Position numbers and translations under genes: made by a program
Notes under the pieces: model-generated
Seen by the model: the letters and a program-made list of their open reading frames with translations, nothing else
What the model was told of the DNA's origin: nothing
The model's database searches: none
Shown here: positions 1 to 13,411 of the stretch, piece by piece
Layout of the letters: each line of letters opens with the position of its first letter
Numbering within the stretch: position 1 is the stretch's first letter
Assembly (NCBI RefSeq): GCF_006542355.1
Contig: NZ_CP038141.1
Span: forward strand, 1 to 64,000
Reading direction: 5' to 3'
Source: Swingsia samuiensis
GTDB lineage: Bacteria; Pseudomonadota; Alphaproteobacteria; Acetobacterales; Acetobacteraceae
Length of the DNA: 64,000 nt

Positions 1-1425
1 GTGGAAAACGCTCAGTATCTGAACGCTAACGCCTCTGCCCCTAACGACGCAAATTCGCTAGAAGCTTCTTGGCATAAAGTTCGCTCCAAACTTAAAAATG
101 AAGTCGGTGAAGTTGAGTATCGGACGTGGCTGCGTCAAATCGTTCTAGGGCCGCTTGAAGAAGGTGAGCTCACTCTTTATTTGCCAACCCGCTTTTTAAG
201 AGACTGGGTTCGCAGCCAGTATGAAGAGCGACTACAAACCTTATGGCGTTCCGAAAGGAACGATGTTGAAGGGGTGGAGTTACAGGTAAAACGAGGCCTT
301 CCTGAAATTTCTCCTGCAGAAGATCTGGAAGAAGAACTCAACGCCGATACGGAATCTTCTACTGCCCCTTCTGCATCACCTCTTAATGAGATTAAAAATG
401 ATCTAGCTGTCCCGTTAGATCCACGCTTTACTTTTGATTCTTTTGTGGTCGGCAAACCGAATGAGTTTGCTTATGCCTGTGCTCGGCGCGTTGCAGAAAA
501 ACCATCCAGCCCTGGTTTTAATCCATTGTTTTTATATGGTGGTGTAGGGTTAGGTAAAACACATTTGATGCATGCCATCGGCTCCGAATTAACTAAAACG
601 GGTCATGTCTCAGTAGCTTATATGTCTGCTGAAAAGTTTATGTACCGGTTTATTGGAGCCATCCGATCACAATCAACGATGGAATTTAAAGAACAGCTTC
701 GTTCTGTAGATGTTCTTATGATTGATGATCTGCAATTCCTTATCGGCAAAGACAACACACAAGAAGAGTTTTTCCATACATTCAATGCACTTGTAGATGC
801 TGGTCGACAGATTATCGTTAGTGCAGATAAAAGCCCATCCGATCTTTCAGGGTTAGAAGACCGATTAAGGACCCGCTTAGGATGCGGCATGGTTGCTGAT
901 ATCCACGCGACAACCTTTGAACTCCGTATTTCTATTCTAGAAGCAAAAGCGAAAGCATCTGGTACACATGTGCCAGAAAAAGTTCTTGAGTATCTTGCTC
1001 ATAAGATCACAACAAATGTTCGTGAACTTGAAGGGGCTCTTAACCGTCTCATTGCGCATGCTGATCTTGTTGGGCGTCCCGTTACGCTCGATACAACGCA
1101 AGATGTCTTAAAAGACATGCTTAAAGCACATGATCGTCGTGTTACAATTGAGGAAATTCAACGAAAAGTTGCTGAGCACTGGAACATTCGCTTAACAGAT
1201 ATGTCGTCTGCGCGTCGCGCTCGAGCTGTAGCACGCCCTCGCCAGGTTGCTATGTTCTTGGCAAAACAACTAACAAGCCGTTCACTTCCTGAAATTGGGC
1301 GTAAGTTTGGGAATAGGGACCATACGACGGTTATGCATGCGGTCAGCAGGGTTGCCGAGTTAATGGAGCAAGACACTTCCTTTGCTGAAGATGTCGAACT
1401 TCTACGCCGAATGTTAGAAGGATAA
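1..1425 (+). CDS. dnaA: Chromosomal replication initiator protein DnaA
   Basis: AAA+ ATPase that binds DnaA boxes and melts the chromosomal origin. The 474-residue protein is full length. An N-terminal helicase-loading domain (about residues 20-90) is followed by an acidic Ser/Glu-rich linker (100-135). The ATPase core has Walker A GGVGLGKT at 180-187 and a Walker B ending IDDLQF. The C-terminal helix-turn-helix carries the DnaA signature RDHTTVMHAV that reads DnaA boxes. The start is the GTG at base 1, so upstream signals are not visible. dnaN follows 89 bases downstream on the same strand. Confidence 0.98.
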   Translation: MENAQYLNANASAPNDANSLEASWHKVRSKLKNEVGEVEYRTWLRQIVLGPLEEGELTLYLPTRFLRDWVRSQYEERLQTLWRSERNDVEGVELQVKRGLPEISPAEDLEEELNADTESSTAPSASPLNEIKNDLAVPLDPRFTFDSFVVGKPNEFAYACARRVAEKPSSPGFNPLFLYGGVGLGKTHLMHAIGSELTKTGHVSVAYMSAEKFMYRFIGAIRSQSTMEFKEQLRSVDVLMIDDLQFLIGKDNTQEEFFHTFNALVDAGRQIIVSADKSPSDLSGLEDRLRTRLGCGMVADIHATTFELRISILEAKAKASGTHVPEKVLEYLAHKITTNVRELEGALNRLIAHADLVGRPVTLDTTQDVLKDMLKAHDRRVTIEEIQRKVAEHWNIRLTDMSSARRARAVARPRQVAMFLAKQLTSRSLPEIGRKFGNRDHTTVMHAVSRVAELMEQDTSFAEDVELLRRMLEG

Positions 1426-1446
1426 AAAACGTTATGACTATCTTTC

Positions 1447-1474
1447 TTGATAAACTCAATAATACTGCTAGATA
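1447..1474 (+). promoter_or_regulatory. Possible sigma70-type promoter for dnaN
   Basis: TTGATA at 1447-1452 and TAGATA at 1469-1474 are separated by 16 bases in the dnaA-dnaN gap. Both hexamers match the consensus only partly. Readthrough from dnaA would also serve dnaN, so this is a weak assignment. Confidence 0.3.
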
Positions 1475-1514
1475 AACATAAACGTTCAAGATTGCTGATG
1501 CATGGGAATAGATA

Positions 1515-2639
1515 ATGAAGTTCAAGGTTGACCGCACCCTGTTGCAACGAGCTCTCGCACACATCCATGGCGTTGCAGAGAAGCGGAATACCATTCCTAT
1601 TTTGGCGAATGTTCTTTTGTCATACGAAGATGAGCACCTGCGCTTAACGGCAACCGATATGGAAATTGCAATTGTTGAAGAAATTGCAGCATCCGGCTCA
1701 ACAAGCGGCTCAACAACTGTTCCTGCTGCGGTTCTATTCGAAATTGTTCGTAAATTACCGGATAATATCGAAATAGAATTTGAGCACCCTGAAAGTGACG
1801 CCCCTTTGGCTATTCGGGCAGGCCGCTATGCGACAAGCTTAAATGTCCTTCCTGTGGATGACTTCCCGGCTATGGTTGCGGGAGATTTGCCACATCATTT
1901 TCTTCTCCCAGCAACAACTTTACGCGGCCTAATAGACCGGACAAAATTTGCGATCTCGAATGAAGAGACACGCTATTATCTCAATGGTATTTATATTCAC
2001 GTTGATGATAGTGGAGCACACCCAACTTTAAGAGCTGTTGCCACAGACGGTCACAGGCTTGCACGTGTTGAAACGGACGTTCCTGAAGGAGCAAGAGGGA
2101 TCCCAGGGGTAATTATTCCACGGAAAACCATTGCTGAACTCCGTAAATTATTAGATGAAGGTGCAACAGATGTTGAAGTATCTTTATCTGATACACGTAT
2201 ACAATTCCAAGTTGGAACTGTTCTCTTAACCTCAAAACTCATCGACGGCACTTTTCCAGAATATGAACGCGTCATTCCAAAAGGGAATGATCGCCTCTTA
2301 CGTGTTACAAAAAAAGACTTTGCTGCGGCCGTTGCTCGTGTAGCCGCCATTAGCCAAGAGAGATCTCGCCCTGTTAAGCTTGCGATGTCTCATAACTTGT
2401 TAACCCTCTCTGCGATAAGCCCTGATCAAGGCATTGCACATGAAGAATTAGATGAGAATACCGTTACGTATGGTTCTGAGCCCATGGAAATTGGTTTTCA
2501 GGCACGCTATTTAACGGATATAACTGATCAAATTGATGTTGAAGTTGAGTTTTCTTTTGCCGAAAGTTCAGCACCTACGCTTGTGCGTGATACAAGCGAT
2601 GAAAATGCGATCTATGTTCTTATGCCTATGAGAGTATGA
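1515..2639 (+). CDS. dnaN: DNA polymerase III beta subunit (sliding clamp)
   Basis: Ring-shaped processivity factor that tethers DNA polymerase III and many repair proteins to DNA. The 374-residue length matches the usual three-domain clamp of about 370 residues. It opens MKFKVDRTLLQRALAHI and ends in the characteristic YVLMPMRV, the C-terminal stretch that contributes to the protein-binding pocket. The ATG lies just after the dnaA-dnaN gap. recF starts 10 bases beyond the stop, indicating a dnaN-recF transcription unit. Confidence 0.98.
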   Translation: MKFKVDRTLLQRALAHIHGVAEKRNTIPILANVLLSYEDEHLRLTATDMEIAIVEEIAASGSTSGSTTVPAAVLFEIVRKLPDNIEIEFEHPESDAPLAIRAGRYATSLNVLPVDDFPAMVAGDLPHHFLLPATTLRGLIDRTKFAISNEETRYYLNGIYIHVDDSGAHPTLRAVATDGHRLARVETDVPEGARGIPGVIIPRKTIAELRKLLDEGATDVEVSLSDTRIQFQVGTVLLTSKLIDGTFPEYERVIPKGNDRLLRVTKKDFAAAVARVAAISQERSRPVKLAMSHNLLTLSAISPDQGIAHEELDENTVTYGSEPMEIGFQARYLTDITDQIDVEVEFSFAESSAPTLVRDTSDENAIYVLMPMRV

Positions 2640-2648
2640 CGAGCTGCA

Positions 2649-3752
2649 TTGAAACTAAACCGACTGACACTTACCAACTTTCGTAACTACCAGCGTAGTG
2701 TCTGGACACCCCAGAGCCATATTTCTGTTTTGACGGGAGAAAATGGCTCTGGGAAAACAAACCTTCTTGAGGCCATATCTCTCCTTGGGCCTGGAAAAGG
2801 CCTAAGGGGGGCGTCATTGCACACCCTCTGCAATTCAAATGCTCAAGAGTGGGGTATTGCAGCAGACATTACTTCACGCTTTGACCACTTCCTTCTTGCT
2901 ACCGGCAGCAGTTTAACAGAAAAAAAACGACGTAATTTTCAATTGAATGGCTCATCCATTCGTTCACAAGCCGAAATCGCTTCATTTTTTCCAAGCGTTT
3001 GGCTTACCCCTCAAATGGATCGGTTTTTTACTGAAGGTGCCGGAGGAAGGCGACGTTTTTTTGACCGGCTGGTTATGGCTTTATCACCAGACCATGCACG
3101 ACAAATGGCAGCCCATGAAAAATCTATAGCAAGCCGCAATCGCATTCTTGCAGAAAGAGAACATGAATCTCAATGGCTTAATTCTATTGAAGATTCAATT
3201 GCGCGTCACGCTGTAGCGGCTTCAGCTGCACGGTTACTACTCATTGAAAAAATGAATGAACACCCTTTTCAAAGCAGTCAATTTCCTCAAAGCCTTCTTC
3301 ATGTAAATTGTTTGATTATCGATAAGCTATTACGTCTGCCGGCACTTGAGGTTGAAGATTGGTTGCGTTCTTCTCTCAAAAAATCCCGGGAAAAAGATAA
3401 ACTTAAAAATACGTCTTCCTTCGGGGCCCATAAAGCAGATTTTTTTGTGTCTGATAAAGCAACAGGTCGTCATGCAGAGCTTTCAAGCAGCGGCCAGCAA
3501 AAAGCTATGCTTATTGGCATTATTCTCTCACATGCTCGTTTAATTGAAGCAAATAAAGGAGTTACACCCGCCATTTTACTTGATGAACCATTGCTTCATC
3601 TTGATCAGCAAAAAAGAGAAAGTCTTCTTACCAGTCTTACACAATTCCAAACGCCGATCATCCTCACAGGAACAGATCCTGAGCCTTTCCTCTCTTTATC
3701 GACAAAAGCGCAATTTTTTCGCGTTCAAAATGGGCAGATCCACTCAACTTAA
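2649..3752 (+). CDS. recF: DNA replication and repair protein RecF
   Basis: SMC/ABC-like ATPase that helps load RecA at single-strand gaps with RecO and RecR. The 367-residue protein has Walker A GENGSGKT at 30-37, an ABC signature SSSGQQKA near residue 279 and a Walker B LLDEPLLHLD near 310. It is of normal family length. The start is a TTG at 2649, needed to give the canonical MKLNRLTLTNFRNY beginning; no in-frame ATG fits as well. It lies 10 bases after dnaN and 85 bases before gyrB. Confidence 0.96.
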   Translation: MKLNRLTLTNFRNYQRSVWTPQSHISVLTGENGSGKTNLLEAISLLGPGKGLRGASLHTLCNSNAQEWGIAADITSRFDHFLLATGSSLTEKKRRNFQLNGSSIRSQAEIASFFPSVWLTPQMDRFFTEGAGGRRRFFDRLVMALSPDHARQMAAHEKSIASRNRILAEREHESQWLNSIEDSIARHAVAASAARLLLIEKMNEHPFQSSQFPQSLLHVNCLIIDKLLRLPALEVEDWLRSSLKKSREKDKLKNTSSFGAHKADFFVSDKATGRHAELSSSGQQKAMLIGIILSHARLIEANKGVTPAILLDEPLLHLDQQKRESLLTSLTQFQTPIILTGTDPEPFLSLSTKAQFFRVQNGQIHST

Positions 3753-3813
3753 AGCTCTAAGCTCTGGCCTCAAAGCATTCTTCGCGCTATAGTATACCTA
3801 TTAAAATTTTTAG

Positions 3814-7072
<3,259 letters not shown>

Positions 7073-7080
7073 ATATAACC

Positions 7081-7118
7081 TGATCACTTCTGCAACATTT
7101 TGAAAAAGGAAGTGATCA
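7081..7118. terminator. Inverted repeat after the gyrB-DUF3108 unit
   Basis: TGATCACTTC at 7081-7090 and GAAGTGATCA at 7109-7118 form a perfect 10-bp stem with an 18-base loop, 9 bases after the upstream stop codon. The sequence ACTTTTAAAAT follows, so the U-tract is short. It probably ends transcription from gyrB, though it also sits just ahead of glmU and could be an operator. Confidence 0.55.
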
Positions 7119-7175
7119 ACTTTTAAAATCATTTGTTTGACCAACGAGAATGGTTTGGCTACTCGGAATAAAGAT

Positions 7176-8516
7176 ATGACCGATACCCTACACCGCACGA
7201 ATACGACCGCTGTTATTCTAGCCGCTGGCTTGGGCACTCGCATGAAGTCTCAGCTCCCTAAAGCACTTCATAGGCTCGGGAACCGTCCTATGATCAATCA
7301 TCTGATTGAAACAGCGCGTCACGTTTTTGATAATATTATCGTTGTGGTAGGGCCTGATATGCCACAACTTGAAAAAGCGGTTCATCCATATAAAACGCTT
7401 GTACAAACCGAACGCCTTGGTACTGCGCATGCAGCCAATATTGCACGTGATTATTTTGGTACAGGGGATGTTGCCATCCTTTATGCTGATAATCCACTCA
7501 TTACAGCAGAGACCATGCGTAACCTTCTTAATGCGCGCCACAATAACGCAACGTTAGGCTTACTTGGAATGCGCCCTGTTAACCCAGGGAAATATGGCCG
7601 CATTGTTGAGGAGAACGGCCGGGTAAAGCGCATCGTTGAATATAAAGATGCAACAGAGCAAGAACGTCAAATAGGACTATGCAATGCTGGCGTTATGTGC
7701 GCACACGCAGATGATTTCAGGCAGTGGCTCTCTTCGGTTAAAAATAATAACGCTCAACAAGAATTTTACTTAACAGACGTTGTTGCAATGGCAGCCAGCC
7801 AAGGCAACGTACAGTGCATTGAAGCGCCCGAAAGTGAACTCGCAGGGATTAACTCGCGCTCAGAATTAGCGCAAGCAGAAGCCACCCTTCAGCATCGTCT
7901 TCGTCAACAAGCACTTGATAATGGTGTTACTCTTGTTGCGCCCGAGACGGTCTTCTTTAGTACGGATACAGTCATTGAACCGGACGTTGTTATTGAGCCA
8001 AATGTTTTCTTTGGCCCAAAGGTTACGGTGAAAACAGGAGCCATTATCCGTGCTTTTTCTCATTTAGAAGGAGCTACAGTGCATCAAGAAGCTGTTATTG
8101 GCCCTTATGCACGATTACGCCCCGGCAGTGTGTGTGAAGCACACTCTCATGTTGGTAATTTTGTCGAATTAAAGAACACCCATCTTGGAGAAGGGGCTAA
8201 GGCCAACCATCTTACATATTTAGGAGATGCCTCCATTGGGAAAGAAACAAATATTGGGGCAGGGACAATTACCTGTAACTATGACGGTGTATTCAAGCAC
8301 CAAACAAGCATAGGCGAACGTAGCTTTATTGGCTCTGATGCTATTTTAGTTGCGCCTGTCACAATTGGGGACGATACTCTGATTGCGGCAGGAAGTGTTA
8401 TCACAGAAAACGTATCTACGGGCGATATGGCTTTTGGACGGGCACGTCAAACGGTCAAAGCAGGTCGTGGACTTGAAATGAAGCAAAATCTAAAAGCCAA
8501 GAAGGAACAAAACTGA
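7176..8516 (+). CDS. glmU: Bifunctional GlmU (N-acetylglucosamine-1-phosphate uridyltransferase / glucosamine-1-phosphate acetyltransferase)
   Basis: Makes UDP-N-acetylglucosamine, the precursor for peptidoglycan and lipid A. The N-terminal uridyltransferase shows LAAGLGTRMKSQLPK around residues 15-30. The C-terminal half is a left-handed beta-helix acetyltransferase with hexapeptide repeats and GAGTITCNYDGV. I chose the ATG at 7176 because GGAATAAAG precedes it; a TTG at 7137 would add 13 residues. Its stop overlaps the glmS ATG by one base (TGATG), so the two enzymes of the pathway are translationally coupled. Confidence 0.96.
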   Translation: MTDTLHRTNTTAVILAAGLGTRMKSQLPKALHRLGNRPMINHLIETARHVFDNIIVVVGPDMPQLEKAVHPYKTLVQTERLGTAHAANIARDYFGTGDVAILYADNPLITAETMRNLLNARHNNATLGLLGMRPVNPGKYGRIVEENGRVKRIVEYKDATEQERQIGLCNAGVMCAHADDFRQWLSSVKNNNAQQEFYLTDVVAMAASQGNVQCIEAPESELAGINSRSELAQAEATLQHRLRQQALDNGVTLVAPETVFFSTDTVIEPDVVIEPNVFFGPKVTVKTGAIIRAFSHLEGATVHQEAVIGPYARLRPGSVCEAHSHVGNFVELKNTHLGEGAKANHLTYLGDASIGKETNIGAGTITCNYDGVFKHQTSIGERSFIGSDAILVAPVTIGDDTLIAAGSVITENVSTGDMAFGRARQTVKAGRGLEMKQNLKAKKEQN

Positions 8517-10342
8517 TGTGTGGAATTTGCGGCGTTGTTGGTCACCGTCCTGCTACTCAAATCGTTTTTGAAGCACTCCGTCGGCTTGAATACCGTGGAT
8601 ATGATTCTGCGGGCATTTCAACACTTTCTAAAAATGGTGAGATTGAGCGCCGTCGTGCAGCCGGCAAACTTGATAACCTTGAAGAAGTTTTGCACCAATC
8701 TCCTCTTAACGGCACAACAGGTATCGGTCATACACGTTGGGCCACACATGGCGCTCCAACAGAAGCAAATGCTCACCCGCATGCCGCTGGTCAAGTCGCC
8801 ATTGTTCATAACGGAATTATTGAAAATTTTGCAGAGCTCAAAGCAGAGCTGGAAGCGGCTGGGTGCGTATTTGCATCCGACACGGATTCTGAAACAGTTG
8901 CTCACCTGGTAGATTTTTACTTAAAACAAGGAAAAACTCCTCGGGAAGCCGCTTTTGCCGCTATTCAGCGCTTCGAAGGGGCTTATGCCATTGCTATGGT
9001 CTTTAAAGGCCATGGCGATTTAATGATTGGCGCGCGTCATGGTGCTCCTCTTGCCATTGGTTATGGCGATGGAGAGATGTTCTTAGGTTCTGATAGTTTG
9101 GCGCTCGCTCCACTCGCTAGCCGTATCACTTATATGGAAGATGGCGATTGGTGTGAGCTAACCTCTGATAAAGTCACTATTTTTGATAGTACAGGCCAAG
9201 AGGTTCAACGCCCCATCCAAAATGTTGCCTTCATGGCAGGGCAAGTTGGAAAAGATGGTTACCGCCATTACATGGAGAAAGAACTCCATGAGCACCCTGT
9301 TGCGATTGGCCAAACACTCCAACGCATTACAGATCCAGCAGCAAAAACCATTGCTTTACCAGAACTCCCGTTCAACCCAGCAGATGTACCGCGTGTTACG
9401 ATTACAGCGTGTGGATCTGCTTTCTATGCTGGAATGGTCGGCCGTTACTGGCTTGAATCTCTGGCACGTATGCCAGTTGAAATCGATGTTGCATCTGAAA
9501 TGCGTTATCGTGAAGCGCCACAACCTAACAAAGGTGTTGCGCTCCTTATTTCTCAATCCGGTGAGACAGCTGATACTTTAGGAGTGTTACGCTCCTTAAA
9601 AAAAGAGGGGCAGAGCATTGTCTCCGTCCTTAATGTAGAGCACTCAACAATGGGTCGAGAAAGCGATGTCGTTTTGGGCATGGTGGCGGGCCCTGAGATT
9701 TCGGTTGCGTCGACGAAAGCTTTTACAGCTCAACTTTCTGTTCTAGCAGCCTTGTCTATTGAGTTTGCACGTGCGCGTGGCACGATTGATCAAGCACAGG
9801 AAGAAAAATTAACGGCTAGCTTATTAGACCTTCCGTCAAAAGCTGCTGAAGTGTTTACTCGTGTTGAAGATATTCAAGCGATGGCACGTGTCGTTGCTGA
9901 AGCACGTGATGTGCTTTATCTTGGCCGTGGTATTTGTACACCCATTGCCTATGAAGGTGCTTTAAAACTTAAAGAAATTAGCTATATTCATGCCGAAGCA
10001 TATGCAGCTGGTGAATTAAAGCACGGTCCAATTAGCCTAATCGACAGAACGGTGCCTGTTGTTGCGATTGCTCCTTCAACTATTCTATTTGAAAAGACCC
10101 TCTCTAACCTACAAGAAGCCAAAGCACGGGGCGGGCGTATTCTAGCGTTTACTGATGCCGAAGGTGCTAAAAAGCTTAAAGGCGTTGCCGAAGTGATTGT
10201 CACTCTTCCAGATGTGGATGCCTTCGTAGCGCCAATCTTATATGCTATCCCAGTTCAGATTTTAGCATATGAAGTGGCTCTCCTTAAAGGCACAGATGTT
10301 GATCAGCCTCGTAACTTGGCTAAATCTGTAACCGTTGAATAA
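8516..10342 (+). CDS. glmS: Glutamine--fructose-6-phosphate aminotransferase (isomerizing)
   Basis: Forms glucosamine-6-phosphate from fructose-6-phosphate and glutamine, the committed step toward UDP-GlcNAc. The 608 residues begin MCGICGVVG, so Cys2 becomes the N-terminal nucleophile of the glutaminase domain once Met is removed. Two SIS domains follow, with SQSGETADT and STKAFTAQ motifs, and the C-terminus ends PRNLAKSVTVE as in the family. No glmS ribozyme is visible or expected, since the gene starts inside the glmU stop. Confidence 0.98.
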   Translation: MCGICGVVGHRPATQIVFEALRRLEYRGYDSAGISTLSKNGEIERRRAAGKLDNLEEVLHQSPLNGTTGIGHTRWATHGAPTEANAHPHAAGQVAIVHNGIIENFAELKAELEAAGCVFASDTDSETVAHLVDFYLKQGKTPREAAFAAIQRFEGAYAIAMVFKGHGDLMIGARHGAPLAIGYGDGEMFLGSDSLALAPLASRITYMEDGDWCELTSDKVTIFDSTGQEVQRPIQNVAFMAGQVGKDGYRHYMEKELHEHPVAIGQTLQRITDPAAKTIALPELPFNPADVPRVTITACGSAFYAGMVGRYWLESLARMPVEIDVASEMRYREAPQPNKGVALLISQSGETADTLGVLRSLKKEGQSIVSVLNVEHSTMGRESDVVLGMVAGPEISVASTKAFTAQLSVLAALSIEFARARGTIDQAQEEKLTASLLDLPSKAAEVFTRVEDIQAMARVVAEARDVLYLGRGICTPIAYEGALKLKEISYIHAEAYAAGELKHGPISLIDRTVPVVAIAPSTILFEKTLSNLQEAKARGGRILAFTDAEGAKKLKGVAEVIVTLPDVDAFVAPILYAIPVQILAYEVALLKGTDVDQPRNLAKSVTVE

Positions 10343-10427
10343 TTTTGTTTTTTGTTTCAAAAACATCTTATTTTGTTGAAAATGTCTCTCAATTTTTAAC
10401 AAAGTAAGATGATAAGGAGATAGAGTT

Positions 10428-13391
10428 ATGGGAGACTTTTCCACTCTAAACCAGAGCGACCTTAACTCTGGGCTCTCCCTCTCTCCATCTCTTATTAAGC
10501 AACGCGAGCATTTTTTATCCCAGCTTTCCCGCTTGGGGTTTGAGGGAGATATCACCTCAGAGGTTTCAGCTCGTGTTGTTGCATCAACCGATAATAGTAT
10601 TTATCAGCGCCTTCCTCTCGCAATCATTTATCCTAAGACACAAGCAGATTTAAACAAAGCCGTTAAGGCAGCTCAAAACGGCTCCATCACCTTAGCAATA
10701 AGGGGAGGAGGAACGGGGACGAACGGCCAATCTCTTTCCTCTGGTATTATTATTGATGTTGCACGACATCTTGACCGCATCGTATTTTTTGATGAAAAAA
10801 AACAAACTGTAACCGTTGAGCCTGGGGTTATTTTATCTCGATTAAATGCTTTCTTAAAACCTCATGGATTTTTCTTTCCTCCCACGGTTTCAACAGCAAC
10901 TCGCGCTACGATAGGAGGAATGGTTGCTACGGATGCCTCAGGGAAGGGGTCCCGCCTTTATGGAAAAACGTCCGACTATATAGAAAGTATGAAGGTTGTT
11001 TTGTCAGATGGAAACACTCTTCTTGTCAAAAAAGAATCTTCTGAAGACCTAAAGAAAATCATTGCTCAAAACGATTTACCCAGTCGGATTTATCGCCAAG
11101 TTATTACAACGGTTACTGAACATAAAGAAGAAATAAACCGAGTATTTCCTAAAATGAATAGGGGACTTACTGGGTATAATTTACAAAATATTTTAAGCGA
11201 AGAGGGGAGTATAAACCTCACCCGTCTACTAGCCGGCTCTGAAGGGACGCTTGCCCTTACCAAACAAATTACTTTAAAAATCAAAAAGTTACCAAAAGTA
11301 AGTCAGTTGATTGTTATTCGATATGACAATTTTGACCACACTCTAAGAGATATTCAAACTCTTTTGCCAGCCAATCCGCTGGCTATTGAAGTGCTTGATG
11401 ACCGACTGTTGGAAGTAGCTTCGCAAGATGTGATCTGGCAATCTTTAGAGAATATTTTAGGAACCCAATCACACAAACCAGTGAGAGGAATAAGTTTTGT
11501 TGAATTCGTTGGAGATGATCTTTCTTTAGTAAAAGAAAATGTTAACTCCACTCTTAATTTAATTGTTAAATCTCCATTCGAACATATTGATTTTAAAGTA
11601 ATTTCAGATGAATCTATTATAAAAAAATTATGGGACCTTCGCGCCAAAGCTGTTGGACTATTAGGCCAACCAGAAAGTGGGAAACAAGGGGTTGCCTTTA
11701 TTGAGGATACAGCTGTTCCTCCTGAAGTGCTGGCTGATTATGTAGTTGATTTTAAATCTATTTTAGACCGACACAATCTTCCATACGGTATGTTTGGTCA
11801 TGCAGACGTGGGCTGCCTCCATGTCAGACCCTTTTTAAATATGCTTGAACCTAAAGATCAGGCTTTAATTCGCCCCATATCTGACGAAGTTGCTCAACTT
11901 ACCAAGGCTTATGGTGGTCTCCTATGGGGAGAACATGGAAGAGGGTTTAGAGGTGAATTTTCTCCTTTGTTTTTTGGAGAAAAGCTTTTCAAAGAACTTA
12001 TAAAAATCAAACAACAATTTGATTTTAAAGACATTTTCAATAGAGGAAAGTTGGTTCCTGGCGAAGAATATTCTGTCGATCGAATTGATGAAGTCCCTTT
12101 TAAAGGTCAATATGATGCACAGATTTCTGCTCCCTTTAAGCAAGACTATCAACTCGCTTTAAACTGCAACGGAAATGGGGCTTGCTTTAATAAAGAGCCT
12201 GACACTGTTATGTGCCCCTCATACAAAGCCACTAAAGATCGTGTGCAATCACCCAAAGGGCGGGCCACTCTTTTAAGAACGTGGGCTCGCTTAACTTCCT
12301 TGCCTGATGGAGTACCAGATAAAAGCACCTTAAGCGCGCTTACCGAGGAGTTAAAAAGAAGTCTGGATACATGTTTAGCCTGCAAAGCCTGCTCTACCCA
12401 ATGCCCCATTCATGTCGATATTCCATCTATGCGCTCTAATTTTTTCGCAAATTATTTTCAAACGAACAAACGCCCCCTTAGAGATTATCTGATTTTTGGA
12501 TTGGAATTTTTTCTTAAAATATCAAGACAACACCCTGATTTTACAAATTTTTTTACACAAAACCCCGTGTCGAAAATTATTCTAAAGCGATTAGGAATAG
12601 TAGATTTACCCAAAATTAACTCTGCCAAAATATCATCCCAGGATTTCATTTCTAAAGAGTGGATAAAGAATAATTATAATAACCCGAAGGCCGTTATCAT
12701 TCTACAAGACCCTTTCACTTCATCATTTGATGGTGATGTATTGAAAAAAACGTTAGAATTATTCAACCATATTGGAATTAATGCTCGCGCAACAAAAGTA
12801 TTAAATAATGGAAAAGCAAAATATATTCGTGGATTCAAAAAATCTTTTAATAAGACGGCTCAAAAGACCCTTAATTATCTCCACCCTCTCACACAGTTAA
12901 ACATTCCTCTTATTTCACTCGATGCGGCTACAGGAGCAATGTTTAAACAAGAGTTTAAGGAGTTTGGAAAAGATAACTTTGAAATCAATGTGTTATCTGT
13001 AGAAACTTATCTGAAACATCTAATTGAAAATGAACTTATCCCACAGCATAAATTTTCTCCTATCCAACAGGAATTCACTCTTATCCCACATTGTACAGAA
13101 CAAGCTATGTACCCGACGGTAACATCAGATTGGATGTTTATTTTTAAAACACTCTTGTCTTTGCCCCTTAACACAAAGAAAGCAGGCTGTTGTGGAATGG
13201 CTGGATTATTTGGTCATGAAGCAGAGAATGTAACACTTTCGAAGAAAATTTTTCAACAAAACTGGGCATCAACGCATCATAAAGAAATCTTAGCCACTGG
13301 ATTTTCTTGTCGTTGTCAAACAAAACGATTAACAGGATATCGTCCATCTCATCCTATCGAAATCCTTTTTCAATCAGCAAAAAATACATAA
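10428..13391 (+). CDS. ydiJ: YdiJ-type FAD/Fe-S dehydrogenase (probable D-2-hydroxyglutarate dehydrogenase)
   Basis: Long flavo-iron-sulfur oxidoreductase of 987 residues, close to E. coli YdiJ, which oxidises D-2-hydroxyglutarate. An FAD-binding PCMH domain (about residues 60-270, with GGGTGTNGQSLS) precedes an FAD-oxidase C domain (to about 540). A ferredoxin-like region has CLACKACSTQCP near residue 650, and a CCG-domain shows CCGMAGLFGHE near 920. AAGGAGA lies upstream of the ATG. The gene is visibly more AT-rich than glmS, especially in its last third. The exact substrate is inferred; other 2-hydroxyacids are possible. Confidence 0.85.
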   Translation: MGDFSTLNQSDLNSGLSLSPSLIKQREHFLSQLSRLGFEGDITSEVSARVVASTDNSIYQRLPLAIIYPKTQADLNKAVKAAQNGSITLAIRGGGTGTNGQSLSSGIIIDVARHLDRIVFFDEKKQTVTVEPGVILSRLNAFLKPHGFFFPPTVSTATRATIGGMVATDASGKGSRLYGKTSDYIESMKVVLSDGNTLLVKKESSEDLKKIIAQNDLPSRIYRQVITTVTEHKEEINRVFPKMNRGLTGYNLQNILSEEGSINLTRLLAGSEGTLALTKQITLKIKKLPKVSQLIVIRYDNFDHTLRDIQTLLPANPLAIEVLDDRLLEVASQDVIWQSLENILGTQSHKPVRGISFVEFVGDDLSLVKENVNSTLNLIVKSPFEHIDFKVISDESIIKKLWDLRAKAVGLLGQPESGKQGVAFIEDTAVPPEVLADYVVDFKSILDRHNLPYGMFGHADVGCLHVRPFLNMLEPKDQALIRPISDEVAQLTKAYGGLLWGEHGRGFRGEFSPLFFGEKLFKELIKIKQQFDFKDIFNRGKLVPGEEYSVDRIDEVPFKGQYDAQISAPFKQDYQLALNCNGNGACFNKEPDTVMCPSYKATKDRVQSPKGRATLLRTWARLTSLPDGVPDKSTLSALTEELKRSLDTCLACKACSTQCPIHVDIPSMRSNFFANYFQTNKRPLRDYLIFGLEFFLKISRQHPDFTNFFTQNPVSKIILKRLGIVDLPKINSAKISSQDFISKEWIKNNYNNPKAVIILQDPFTSSFDGDVLKKTLELFNHIGINARATKVLNNGKAKYIRGFKKSFNKTAQKTLNYLHPLTQLNIPLISLDAATGAMFKQEFKEFGKDNFEINVLSVETYLKHLIENELIPQHKFSPIQQEFTLIPHCTEQAMYPTVTSDWMFIFKTLLSLPLNTKKAGCCGMAGLFGHEAENVTLSKKIFQQNWASTHHKEILATGFSCRCQTKRLTGYRPSHPIEILFQSAKNT

Positions 13392-13411
13392 GCGAAAAGT
13401 TATCATTCCGT

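Noticed and set aside
8520-8912. 130-codon open frame inside glmS
   Set aside because: Out-of-frame shadow of a well-conserved gene.
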